Assembly (NCBI GenBank): GCA_964604675.1 | Contig: CAZSAT010000009.1 | Coordinates: forward strand, 1 to 64,000 | DNA length: 64,000 nt | Source: CAZSAT01 sp964604675 | Lineage (GTDB): Bacteria; Myxococcota_A; UBA796; CAJQPC01 | Direction of reading: 5' to 3' | Shown: positions 52,432 through 62,278 of the stretch, piece by piece | Layout of the letters: each line of letters starts with the position of its first letter | Numbering within the stretch: the first letter of the stretch is position 1 | Made by a program: the position numbers and the translations under genes | Notes under the pieces: generated by a model | What the model was told of the DNA's origin: nothing | Seen by the model: only the letters and a program-made list of their open reading frames with translations | Database searches by the model: none

Positions 52432-55032
52432 ATGATGACCTGGTGGCTGTTGGCCTGCACCCACGGCAAAGACACCGCCGCGCCCGTGGACTCGGCCCCT
52501 CCCGAAGCCCAGGACACCGCCGCTCCCATGGAGTGTGCGTCCATCTCCGTGGACGCCGACGCGCTCAGCTTCTCCGCCCCGGTCGGGGGCGCCGAGGTCC
52601 AGTCGCTCCACCTGCAGAACCTCTGCAAGGTCGAGGTCGACGTGGCCGCCCAGATCGACGGCGACGACGCCTTCCAGGTCGCAGCCGTCACCCTGACCCT
52701 CGGCGGTGGGCAGGGCGCGGTCCTCCAGGTCAGCTACGCACCCGAGAGCTACGAGGTGCACGGCGGGGTCCTCCTGCTGAAGACCCTGGACGGCCAGCAC
52801 ACGCTGCAGCTGGCCGGTCAACCGATGAGCGACGGCGACGGGGACGGCTTCGACGCCGAGGCGATGGGCGGGGAGGACTGCGACGACACCGATCCCGACG
52901 TGAACCCCGAGGCCGAAGAGCAGCCCTACGACGAGCTCGACTCCGACTGCGACGGCGACCGTGGCGACGACGTGGACGGCGACGGGTACGACGGTGACGC
53001 GGTCGGCGGCGAGGACTGCGACGACGAGGACCCCGGCATCAGCCCCGCAGCGCCCGAGTCCCGGAACGCCGAGGACGACGACTGCGACGGGCTGGCGGAC
53101 GAAGGCTTCGTCGCGCCCGGCGACGTGTTCCCCAGCGAGCTGCTCGTGGACCCCGACGCGACCAGCGACGCCGACGGCCAGTGGATCGAGCTCTACAACG
53201 CCAGCAGCGCCGACGTGAACGTGGTCGGCTGGATCTTCGAGAACGCCAACGGCGACGGCGCACAGGTCGCCCGTGCCACGGTGGTCCCGGCCGGCGGCTA
53301 CGCCCTGCTGGCCGCCAACCCGGACGTCGACGCCAACGGCGGCGTGAGCGCGAGCTACGGCTACGGCTACACCAACCTGCCCCTCTCCACCGCCAGCGAC
53401 GAGCTGAGCGCCTGGGCCGGCGGTGACCAGATGTTCTCACTGCGCTACGGCGACGGCTGGCCGCTGTACGCCGGCCGCTCGATCCAGCTGAACCCGGCGG
53501 ACCTCGAGCTCGACAAGATCGGGGATCCGGCATGGTGGTGCTACGCGGAGGAGCGCTGGGAGAACAACGGCGACCGGGGCACGCCGGGGGTCACGAACGA
53601 CCCGTGCGGCAGCCTGGACCAGGACGGCGACGGCGTGTCGGCCGACGACGGCGACTGCGACGAGGGAGACCCCAGCGTCTTCCCTGGCGCGAGCGAGCGG
53701 TGGGACGGTGTGGACCAGGACTGCGACGACGTGGTGGACGAGCTCGCGGTCGACAGCGCCGACGGCGCGGTGACGGGCGACGGTAGCGACCTCCTGGGCT
53801 TCGATCACGCCCTGGTGGTGGGCGATCTCGCAGGCGATGGCGTGCTGGACGTGTTGGTCGGCGCCCTGGAAGCCGGAGACGCCGGCGCCGTGTGGCTGCT
53901 CGCCGGGGACGACGTGGCCGCCGGCGGCGCGCTCGACGACCTGGCGGTCACCTCCATGGACGGCGACGCGTCCGACGGCCAGACCGACTTCGCCAGCCTG
54001 CCCGGCCGGCTGGGGGACCACGACGACGACGGGGCCGACGACCTGGTGGTGGCCGGCGGCGGCTCCGGCGCGGTCGCGGCGGTGTTCACCGGGCGCCCCG
54101 TGTGGACCGACCTCGACGACGCGGCCGTCACCATGAGCTTCGACGGCGCGAGCGCCAACGCCGCCAGCGTGGCGGTCGGCGACCTCGACGGCGACGGGGT
54201 CGACGACGTGGCGTGGGGAAGCGCCCTCACCAGCGACAGCCAGTACTACGAGGGCGTGGTGGCGGTCTGGCTCGCGGACGGCTCCACCGACGTGGCCCTG
54301 GAGAGCGACGCGGCCTTGCTCGCGTTCGGCGACGAGAGCTTCGACTACGTGGGCTCGGCCCTCGGCAGCGGCGACCTCGACGACGACGGCTACGACGAGC
54401 TGTTCGTGGGCGCGCGCGGCGACGACGACGGCGGGAGCGCCGCGGGCGCCGTGTTCGTGGTGCCCGGCTCCGCGTCGTTCGCGGGCACCGGCAGCCTCGA
54501 GGACCTGGCCAGCGCCAAGGTCGTCGGCAGCCGCGCCAACGCCGAGCTGGGTCGGTCCGAGGCCGCCCAGGTGGCGGACCTCGACGGCGACACGCTGCCC
54601 GACCTGGTGGTGGGGGCCCACGGGGACGGCGAGGTGTGGGTCTTCGCCTCCGCCGGTTCCGCCAGCGGCACCCTGGAGGCCGGCGATGCCGACGCCGTGG
54701 TGGGCGGTGCGAGCGCCGGGCACTTCGGCTTCTCGGTGAGCACCGGGGAGATCGACGGCGACGGCAACGCCGACCTCCTGCTCACCGCGCCGGACGTGGA
54801 GGACGGCGACCTCGGGGCGGCCACGAAGCCGGGCGAGGCCTGGCTGCTGTCGGGCGGCGCGGTGGCCACGGGCTCGATCAGCGACCTCGCCAGCGCCACG
54901 GTGACCGCCGACGCGGCCTCCTCCGGTCTGGGGCACGCCAGCGCGCTGTCGGACCTCGACGGCGACGGGCGCGACGACGTGCTCCTCAGCGCCTCGGGCG
55001 CCGGCTTGCTGCTCCTCTGGTCGAGTCCGTAG
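52432..55032 (+). CDS. Lipoprotein: ASH-like, MopE, lamin-tail and FG-GAP domains
   Basis: 866 residues. MMTWWLLACTHGKDTAAP is a short lipoprotein signal. An ASH-like domain (ISVDADALSFSAPVGGAEVQ) spans about 35-135. MopE-type units follow (DGDGDGFDAEAMGGEDCDD and two more), then a lamin-tail-like domain (about 235-390: WIELYNASSADVNVVGWIFE, PAGGYALLAANPDV), one more MopE unit, and seven FG-GAP repeats to the C-terminus (GDLDDDGYDELFVGARGDDD and relatives). The 3' end overlaps the ChaC-like gene by 47 nt, tail to tail. The surface-anchored propeller plan matches the genes at 28 and 44 kb. Confidence 0.88.
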   Translation: MMTWWLLACTHGKDTAAPVDSAPPEAQDTAAPMECASISVDADALSFSAPVGGAEVQSLHLQNLCKVEVDVAAQIDGDDAFQVAAVTLTLGGGQGAVLQVSYAPESYEVHGGVLLLKTLDGQHTLQLAGQPMSDGDGDGFDAEAMGGEDCDDTDPDVNPEAEEQPYDELDSDCDGDRGDDVDGDGYDGDAVGGEDCDDEDPGISPAAPESRNAEDDDCDGLADEGFVAPGDVFPSELLVDPDATSDADGQWIELYNASSADVNVVGWIFENANGDGAQVARATVVPAGGYALLAANPDVDANGGVSASYGYGYTNLPLSTASDELSAWAGGDQMFSLRYGDGWPLYAGRSIQLNPADLELDKIGDPAWWCYAEERWENNGDRGTPGVTNDPCGSLDQDGDGVSADDGDCDEGDPSVFPGASERWDGVDQDCDDVVDELAVDSADGAVTGDGSDLLGFDHALVVGDLAGDGVLDVLVGALEAGDAGAVWLLAGDDVAAGGALDDLAVTSMDGDASDGQTDFASLPGRLGDHDDDGADDLVVAGGGSGAVAAVFTGRPVWTDLDDAAVTMSFDGASANAASVAVGDLDGDGVDDVAWGSALTSDSQYYEGVVAVWLADGSTDVALESDAALLAFGDESFDYVGSALGSGDLDDDGYDELFVGARGDDDGGSAAGAVFVVPGSASFAGTGSLEDLASAKVVGSRANAELGRSEAAQVADLDGDTLPDLVVGAHGDGEVWVFASAGSASGTLEAGDADAVVGGASAGHFGFSVSTGEIDGDGNADLLLTAPDVEDGDLGAATKPGEAWLLSGGAVATGSISDLASATVTADAASSGLGHASALSDLDGDGRDDVLLSASGAGLLLLWSSP

Positions 55033-55573
55033 ATCCCCGCCAGGCCTCGTACACCGCGTCGATGTGGTCGTCGCGACCACCGAAGCCGTCGAGCGCCTCC
55101 CAGAGCCGCTCCAGGTACTCGTCGTTGGTGCCGCTCGGACCCGACGACCCCGCGATCTGGGCCGCGATCGCGGCCACCGGGGCCTCGCCGAGCCAGTTCG
55201 GGTTGTCCGGGGTGGCCCGGTAGCAGAGCGCGCGCACGCGGCGGCCACCGCGCAGGTCCACCTCGGGGAACCACCGGCTGTAGCCACCTTGCTCGCGGTG
55301 ATCGAGGCGGGCGAGCACCGCGCTCTGCTCGGACGCGGGCACGCGGAACGCGACCCCCCAGCAGGCCTCGCGTGGAGCTTGCACGAGCGTGACCACCCTC
55401 CCCGGCGACCCCGGCACCCCGCGGTGATCGGTCGAGCCCTGCCAGAAGCGGCGTGCCCAACCGGCCAGGCGCGCAGGCTCGCGCTCGACGTAGGGGATGT
55501 CGGGGCGCCACACCAGCGAACCGTAGCCATGGATCCAGAGCGCTTCCACCGGGCGACGATACGCTCTGACCAT
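54986..55573 (-). CDS. ChaC-like gamma-glutamylcyclotransferase
   Basis: 195 residues. Opening IHGYGSLVWRPDIPYVEREP is the ChaC signature (YGSLxW.P), followed by GWARRFWQGSTDHRGVPGSP, the substrate-loop G(S)xDHRGTP pattern, and AVLARLDHREQGGYSR with the catalytic Glu position (RE..GY). It likely splits glutathione to 5-oxoproline and Cys-Gly in the cytoplasm. Start at 55573 overlaps the divergent gene's ATG by two bases; a GTG at 55549 (VEALWIHGYGS) is an equally sensible start. The 3' end overlaps the lipoprotein gene. Confidence 0.88.
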   Translation of the reverse strand: MVRAYRRPVEALWIHGYGSLVWRPDIPYVEREPARLAGWARRFWQGSTDHRGVPGSPGRVVTLVQAPREACWGVAFRVPASEQSAVLARLDHREQGGYSRWFPEVDLRGGRRVRALCYRATPDNPNWLGEAPVAAIAAQIAGSSGPSGTNDEYLERLWEALDGFGGRDDHIDAVYEAWRGSTDSTRGAASRRPRR

Positions 55574-55982
55574 GCTCCGTCCGCACGGCCCGATCGACCC
55601 CGAAGGCGCCCTGTTCGTCTACGGCAGCCTGCTGTCCGGCGGCGGCACCGGCTTCCTGGCCGGGCTGCAGGCCCGTCCGGGACGGGTGCGCGGGCGCTTG
55701 TTCCGCATGCCGCACGGCTACCCGGCCCTGGTGCTCGAGGACGAGGGGGGCTGGGTCGCCGGCGAGCTCGTGCTGCTCGACGGCCCTCATCGGCTGGCCG
55801 TCCTGGATCACTACGAGGGTGTGGGACGGGGCCTGTACACCCGCGTGGCGGTGCGTGTCGCGAGCGCGGGGAGGGCGCGAGGAGCCTGGGCGTACACCAT
55901 GACCGAGGCCCAGGTCCGCAGCCGCCGCGGGGTGTCGATTCCGAGCGGCCGATGGCGGACGGCTCACAACCCTGGGGCTTGA
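55572..55982 (+). CDS. AIG2/GGCT-like gamma-glutamylcyclotransferase-fold protein
   Basis: 136 residues. ALFVYGSLLSGGGTGFLAGL is the family opening; VRGRLFRMPHGYPALVLEDE, VAGELVLLDGPHRLAVLDHY and EGVGRGLYTRV are the following strands, with Glu in DHYEG at the catalytic site. It may act on gamma-glutamylamines or small gamma-glutamyl peptides. The start overlaps that of the ChaC-like gene on the other strand, so its promoter lies inside that gene if both starts are right. Confidence 0.85.
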   Translation: MLRPHGPIDPEGALFVYGSLLSGGGTGFLAGLQARPGRVRGRLFRMPHGYPALVLEDEGGWVAGELVLLDGPHRLAVLDHYEGVGRGLYTRVAVRVASAGRARGAWAYTMTEAQVRSRRGVSIPSGRWRTAHNPGA

Positions 55983-56036
55983 CCTACCGGCCTGCCGCTT
56001 TCGAGGCTAAGTTGCGGGGCCTTCGAGAGGAGCCCC

Positions 56037-56360
56037 GTGCCGGCCTGGAAGTACCACGTCTTCGTCTGTGAGAACGCCCGTCCCCCCGGTCATCCGAAGG
56101 GGAGCTGCGGCGAGCGTGGCGCGGGAACGTACCGCGCGGCGCTCAAGAACATGGTCGAGCGCTTCGATCTCTTCGAGACGGTCAAGGTCACCGGCTCCAC
56201 GTGCCTCGGACCGTGCCGCCAGGGTCCCACGCTCGTCGTGTACCCCGAGGGCACCTGGTACGTAGGTGTCACGCCCGAGGACCTCCCCGTGATCGTCCAG
56301 CAGCACTTCATCGGCGGCCAGCCCGTCCAGCGCCTCGTCGCTGAGCAGAGGTCAGCATGA
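56037..56360 (+). CDS. Thioredoxin-like [2Fe-2S] ferredoxin
   Basis: 107 residues from a GTG start with GAGGAGC upstream. HVFVCENARPPGHPKGSCGE and TGSTCLGPCRQGPTLVVYPE supply the four cluster cysteines in the thioredoxin-fold ferredoxin pattern; GTWYVGVTPEDLPVIVQQHF is the characteristic C-terminal block. It carries electrons in the cytoplasm. The stop overlaps the next start (ATGA), making the two ferredoxins a coupled pair. Confidence 0.92.
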   Translation: MPAWKYHVFVCENARPPGHPKGSCGERGAGTYRAALKNMVERFDLFETVKVTGSTCLGPCRQGPTLVVYPEGTWYVGVTPEDLPVIVQQHFIGGQPVQRLVAEQRSA

Positions 56361-57151
56361 TCCGTTCCATCGCCAGCCGCGCCCGTCGCCGTGCCAAGGC
56401 CGTCGTCAACAACCTGAAGAAGGACGCGACGTCGGTGCACGAGACCGTGAAGGCTGCGGAGGCCCCGCCCCGCGCTCCGGTCCAGGCCGCGCCGGCCCCG
56501 AAGCCGCCGGCCCCCGCCGTGCAGGCCGCCACACCGAAGCCGGAAGCGAAGCCGGCCGCTGCCCCGAAGCCGGAAGCGAAGCAGGCCGCCGCGCCGAAGC
56601 CAGGAGCGAAGCAGGCCGCGGCCCCGAAGCCGGGAGCGAACAGGGCCGCCGCACCGAAGGCCGAACCGGTCGAGGCCCCGGCCCCAGCGCTGGGCTTCGC
56701 AGCCCTCGCCGCGCGGGCCGCAGCCGGCGACCTGAACGGCGCCACCGACGCCACGAGCACCGACCTCGAGGCCTACCAGGAGCGCGCCAAGCTCCTGGGC
56801 CGCGACGTCGACCTGGCGGGCGAAGGGCTGAACACGTCGGACGACGGCGCCACCTTCTGGGGCCCGATCGACTGCGAGTCGAGCCGCGCGAAGGCCACCG
56901 GCCTGGTGCTGAACATCGACCAGGAGCTCTGCATCTCCTGCGGCACGTGCGAAGAGAACACCGACGCGGTGTTCTACCTGCCGAACGAGGAAGACGCGAA
57001 GGCCGAGGTGCTCGCGCAGGACGGTCCGATGGACCTCATCCAGGACGCGATCGACGCGTGCCCGGTGATGTGCATCAGCTGGCTGGGCGACGGCGAGCTG
57101 CCGGAGCGCGTCAGCCCCACCCCCTCCGAGCTGAGCGAGCAGCGCGCATAG
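56357..57151 (+). CDS. Ferredoxin (bacterial-type Fe-S) with Ala/Pro/Lys-rich extension
   Basis: 264 residues. The N-terminal 30 residues form a basic helix; residues about 35-120 are a low-complexity Ala/Pro/Lys linker with 30-nt DNA repeats; the C-terminal part holds ELCISCGTCEENTDAVFYLP and DAIDACPVMCISWLGDG, a C-x2-C-x2-C ... C-P pattern of a single 4Fe-4S or 3Fe-4S cluster (the segment CISCGTCEE keeps three Cys and the late CP the fourth). The unusual basic/low-complexity front may tether it to a partner or membrane. Coupled to the upstream 2Fe-2S gene. Confidence 0.85.
   Translation: MIRSIASRARRRAKAVVNNLKKDATSVHETVKAAEAPPRAPVQAAPAPKPPAPAVQAATPKPEAKPAAAPKPEAKQAAAPKPGAKQAAAPKPGANRAAAPKAEPVEAPAPALGFAALAARAAAGDLNGATDATSTDLEAYQERAKLLGRDVDLAGEGLNTSDDGATFWGPIDCESSRAKATGLVLNIDQELCISCGTCEENTDAVFYLPNEEDAKAEVLAQDGPMDLIQDAIDACPVMCISWLGDGELPERVSPTPSELSEQRA
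56534..56653 (+). repeat. Four tandem 30-bp repeats coding PKPxAKxAAA
   Basis: Units at 56534, 56564, 56594 and 56624, each about 30 bp, encode PKPEAKPAAA, PKPEAKQAAA, PKPGAKQAAA and PKPGANRAAA in the ferredoxin linker. Copy number may vary between strains. Confidence 0.85.
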
Positions 57152-57160
57152 CGAGCGGTC

Positions 57161-57174
57161 GGCACTCCACGCGC
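57161..57174 (+). promoter_or_regulatory. Weak sigma-54 promoter candidate
   Basis: GGCACTCCACGCGC keeps the minimal GG-N10-GC spacing of a -24/-12 element and lies 39 nt before the histidine kinase start. It lacks the TTGC(A/T) box, so support is slight. It is relevant because two sigma-54 activators are encoded downstream. Confidence 0.2.
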
Positions 57175-57212
57175 AGACCGCCGGGCGCTCCGCGGCACAG
57201 CCTCCATGGGGG

Positions 57213-58324
<1,112 letters not shown>

Positions 58325-58328
<4 letters not shown>

Positions 58329-59794
58329 GCCAAGGCCACATCCTCTGCATCGACGACGAGCCCGAGCTGCTGCAGTCCATGCGGAAGATCCTCTCGCGGC
58401 GGGGCTACCAGGTCACCACCGCCAACACCGGCGAGGAGGCGCTCCTGTGGCTCAAGGGCGACCGGCAGCCCGACCTCGTCCTCACCGACCTCATGATGCC
58501 CGGCATCGGCGGCCTCGACGTGATGCGCGCGGTGCACCGCAACGCACCCGGCCTTCCCGTGGTGGTCATCACGGCCTTCGCTTCGGTCGACACCGCCGTG
58601 GCGGCCATCAAGGATGGCGCCTTCGACTACGTGCCGAAGCCCTTCGGCCCCGATCAGCTCCTGGTGGTGGTGGAGCGCGCGCTCAAGCACCGCGAGCTCC
58701 ACCAGGAGAACCGGCGCCTGCGCGCACAGCTGGGCGCGCAGGAGGGCGAAGGCGACAACGGCATCATCGGCGACTCCGCGCCCATCCGGAAGGTGCGCGA
58801 GCTGCTCAGGCGCGTGGGCCCCACGGACCTCGGGGTGCTGATCACCGGGGAGAGCGGCACCGGCAAGGAGGTCGTGGCCCAGGCCCTGCACAAGCTGTCG
58901 ACCCGATCCGAGAAGGCCTTCGTGCCCGTGGACTGCGCGGCGATCCCCGCGAACCTGATGGAGTCGGAGCTCTTCGGTCACGAGAAGGGCGCCTTCACCG
59001 GCGCCACCAACCAGCGCCAGGGCCTGGTGGAGAGCGCCAACGGCGGCACCTTCTTCCTGGACGAGATCGGCGAGCTCGCGATGCCGGTCCAGGTCAAGCT
59101 GCTCCGGCTGCTCCAGGAAGGCGAGTACCGGCGCGTAGGCGGCACCCGCATGCTCAACGCCGACCTGCGCGTGGTGGCCGCGACCAACCGCGTCCTGGAG
59201 GAGGAGGTCGCCGCCGGCACCTTCCGCGAGGACCTCTTCCACCGCCTCAACATCGTGCACGTGCGCCTCCCGCCCCTCCGCGAGCGCCGGGACGACGTCC
59301 CCCTGCTCGCCCAGCACTTCGTGGTGCGCTTCGCCGCCCAGGGCGGTCGACCCGACCTCCGCATGGGCGCCGAGCTGGTCGAGGCGATCAGCCGCTACGA
59401 CTGGCCGGGCAACGTGCGCGAGCTCGTGAACTGTTGCCGCTTCATCGCGGGCCTGTCGGTCACCAACGTGGCCGGCATCGACGACCTGCCGCCGCGCATT
59501 CGGGACGCCGTCGGCCGAGCACGGCCCGCGCCGCCTCCGATGGCCGCGCCCGCCGCAGGGGTGCCCACCACCGACGAAGCGGGTGGCCTGCCCGTCGGCA
59601 TTCGCTACGACCTGCCCTACAAGAAGGCCAAGCGGCTGTGGCTCGAGGTGTTCGAGTATGCCTACATCACCCACCTGCTGAAGTCCCACGAGGGCAACAT
59701 CTCGCACGCGGCCCGCGAGGCCGGGATCGACCGCAAGTCGATCCAGCGGCTGATGAAGCGGAACGACATGGAGAACCCGGGCTCCGGTGAGTAG
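58325..59794 (+). CDS. NtrC-family sigma-54-dependent response regulator
   Basis: 489 residues from a GTG start. Receiver: HILCIDDEPELLQSMRK, LVLTDLMMPGIGGLDVMR with phospho-Asp, DYVPKPF lysine. AAA+ domain: GESGTGKEVVAQAL Walker A, SELFGHEKGAFTGATNQRQG with the GAFTGA loop that contacts sigma-54, GGTFFLDEIGEL Walker B, AATNRVLEEEV, and YDWPGNVRELVN. A C-terminal Fis-type helix-turn-helix (NISHAAREAGIDRKSIQRLM) binds DNA. It should activate sigma-54 promoters when phosphorylated by the adjoining kinase. Confidence 0.95.
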
Positions 59795-59833
59795 GCCGCA
59801 GGCCACCGGGAGCCCGCGCGGTATGGTTCGCCC

Positions 59834-61198
<1,365 letters not shown>

Positions 61199-61201
61199 CG
61201 T

Positions 61202-61648
61202 TCACTTCGGTCCGCGCTCCCGTTTCAGGCGCCGCCAGGCACGACCGAGCACGCCCTCCCGATCCCGGTGGTCGGCGATCGGTTGCCGCCCCTGCTCCAG
61301 GTCGTCCAGCCATCCGAACAGCTGCTCGGGCGTGGCGTCCCCCCACATCACGCCGTCGGCCTGGTAGTGCGCCAGGAGCTGCGCGGCGCTGAAGCCACCG
61401 TCCCGCCGCCCCACGATCCCCACCTTCGGCGCGTGCGGCTCGGACTTGATCGCGCGGCACGCGCGGGGGGTGGCGTGCACGTTGCCGGGTCGCATCGCGA
61501 GCAGCACCAGATGGGGCCGCGTGCCCCGCACGGCGCGGACGGGGGCGCTACCGGGCTCCGGCAAGGCGATCTCGTAGCGATCGCGCAGGGCGTCGACGAG
61601 GCTCAGGCGACGGCCGATGTCGGGTTCGAAGAGCAACAGACGGGGCAA
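61202..61648 (-). CDS. Pseudo-receiver protein lacking the phospho-acceptor Asp
   Basis: 148 residues, probably from a TTG start at 61648. RLLLFEPDIGRRLSLVDALR resembles the first strand-helix of receivers with one acidic residue kept (E/D). The strand where phospho-Asp should sit reads PHLVLLAMRPGNVHATPRAC, with Ala in its place. VGIVGRRDGGFSAAQLLAHY and ADGVMWGDATPEQLFGWLDD match the later strand and helix. Phosphorylation is therefore unlikely. It faces the FHA activator gene tail to tail with a 3-nt gap. Confidence 0.65.
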   Translation of the reverse strand: MPRLLLFEPDIGRRLSLVDALRDRYEIALPEPGSAPVRAVRGTRPHLVLLAMRPGNVHATPRACRAIKSEPHAPKVGIVGRRDGGFSAAQLLAHYQADGVMWGDATPEQLFGWLDDLEQGRQPIADHRDREGVLGRAWRRLKRERGPK

Positions 61649-61760
61649 ACAGGTACCCGGCTCGGAGGCCCCGGGGGGCGCGTTGACGGCTGAAAGCCCC
61701 TACTGCTAACGTTCGGCGACCCTGCGGGGATCCGCTCGAAACAGGCACCGGAGACAGCAC

Positions 61761-62276
61761 GTGAGCAAGAAGGCCACCAGCGACCGACTTTCCGCCATCG
61801 AAGGCGAGCTGCGATCCATCCTCGAGGAGCGGCTCTCCGAGCTGATGACGAGCGTGCGCGACACCGAAGCCACCAGCCGCCGCATCGTGCAGGCGGAGAT
61901 GGAGCTCGCCCAGAACCGGTCCATCCGGGAGAACCTCGAGGGCGAGATCGAGCGCCTGCGGGGCGATGTGGGCGCCCTCCGCACCCGCGTCGACGAAGCG
62001 CGCGGAGCGCACACCAACCTCTGGGAGGAACGCGACAACCTCCGGGAAGAGCTCCAGGCGGTGGAGCGCGAAGCGCGCGAGGCGCGGCGCGAGGTGGAAG
62101 AGGCGCGCGGGCGCATCGAGACCCTGAGCGACGAGCGCGAGCACCTGCGCAAGGACACCGGTCACCTGGCCAACAAGCTCACCGCGCTGGAGCAGACCGT
62201 GGCGCAGCTCCGCAAGCTCCGTGAGGACACGCTCTCCAGCATCGGTCAGCTGCAGCAGACCATCGCCAAGGACTGA
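61761..62276 (+). CDS. Coiled-coil protein
   Basis: 171 residues from a GTG start with GGAGA upstream. Almost the whole length is heptad-patterned, for example NRSIRENLEGEIERLRGDVG and AVEREAREARREVEEARGRI, and charged with few Gly or Pro. No signal or membrane segment. It probably dimerises and acts as a scaffold. The TPR gene begins 2 nt after its stop, so the two are made together. Confidence 0.85.
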   Translation: MSKKATSDRLSAIEGELRSILEERLSELMTSVRDTEATSRRIVQAEMELAQNRSIRENLEGEIERLRGDVGALRTRVDEARGAHTNLWEERDNLREELQAVEREAREARREVEEARGRIETLSDEREHLRKDTGHLANKLTALEQTVAQLRKLREDTLSSIGQLQQTIAKD

Positions 62277-62278
62277 CG

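Noticed and set aside
57161..57174. Confident sigma-54 promoter for the kinase operon
   Set aside because: Only GG-N10-GC agrees and the -12 box is poor; retained as a low-confidence feature only.
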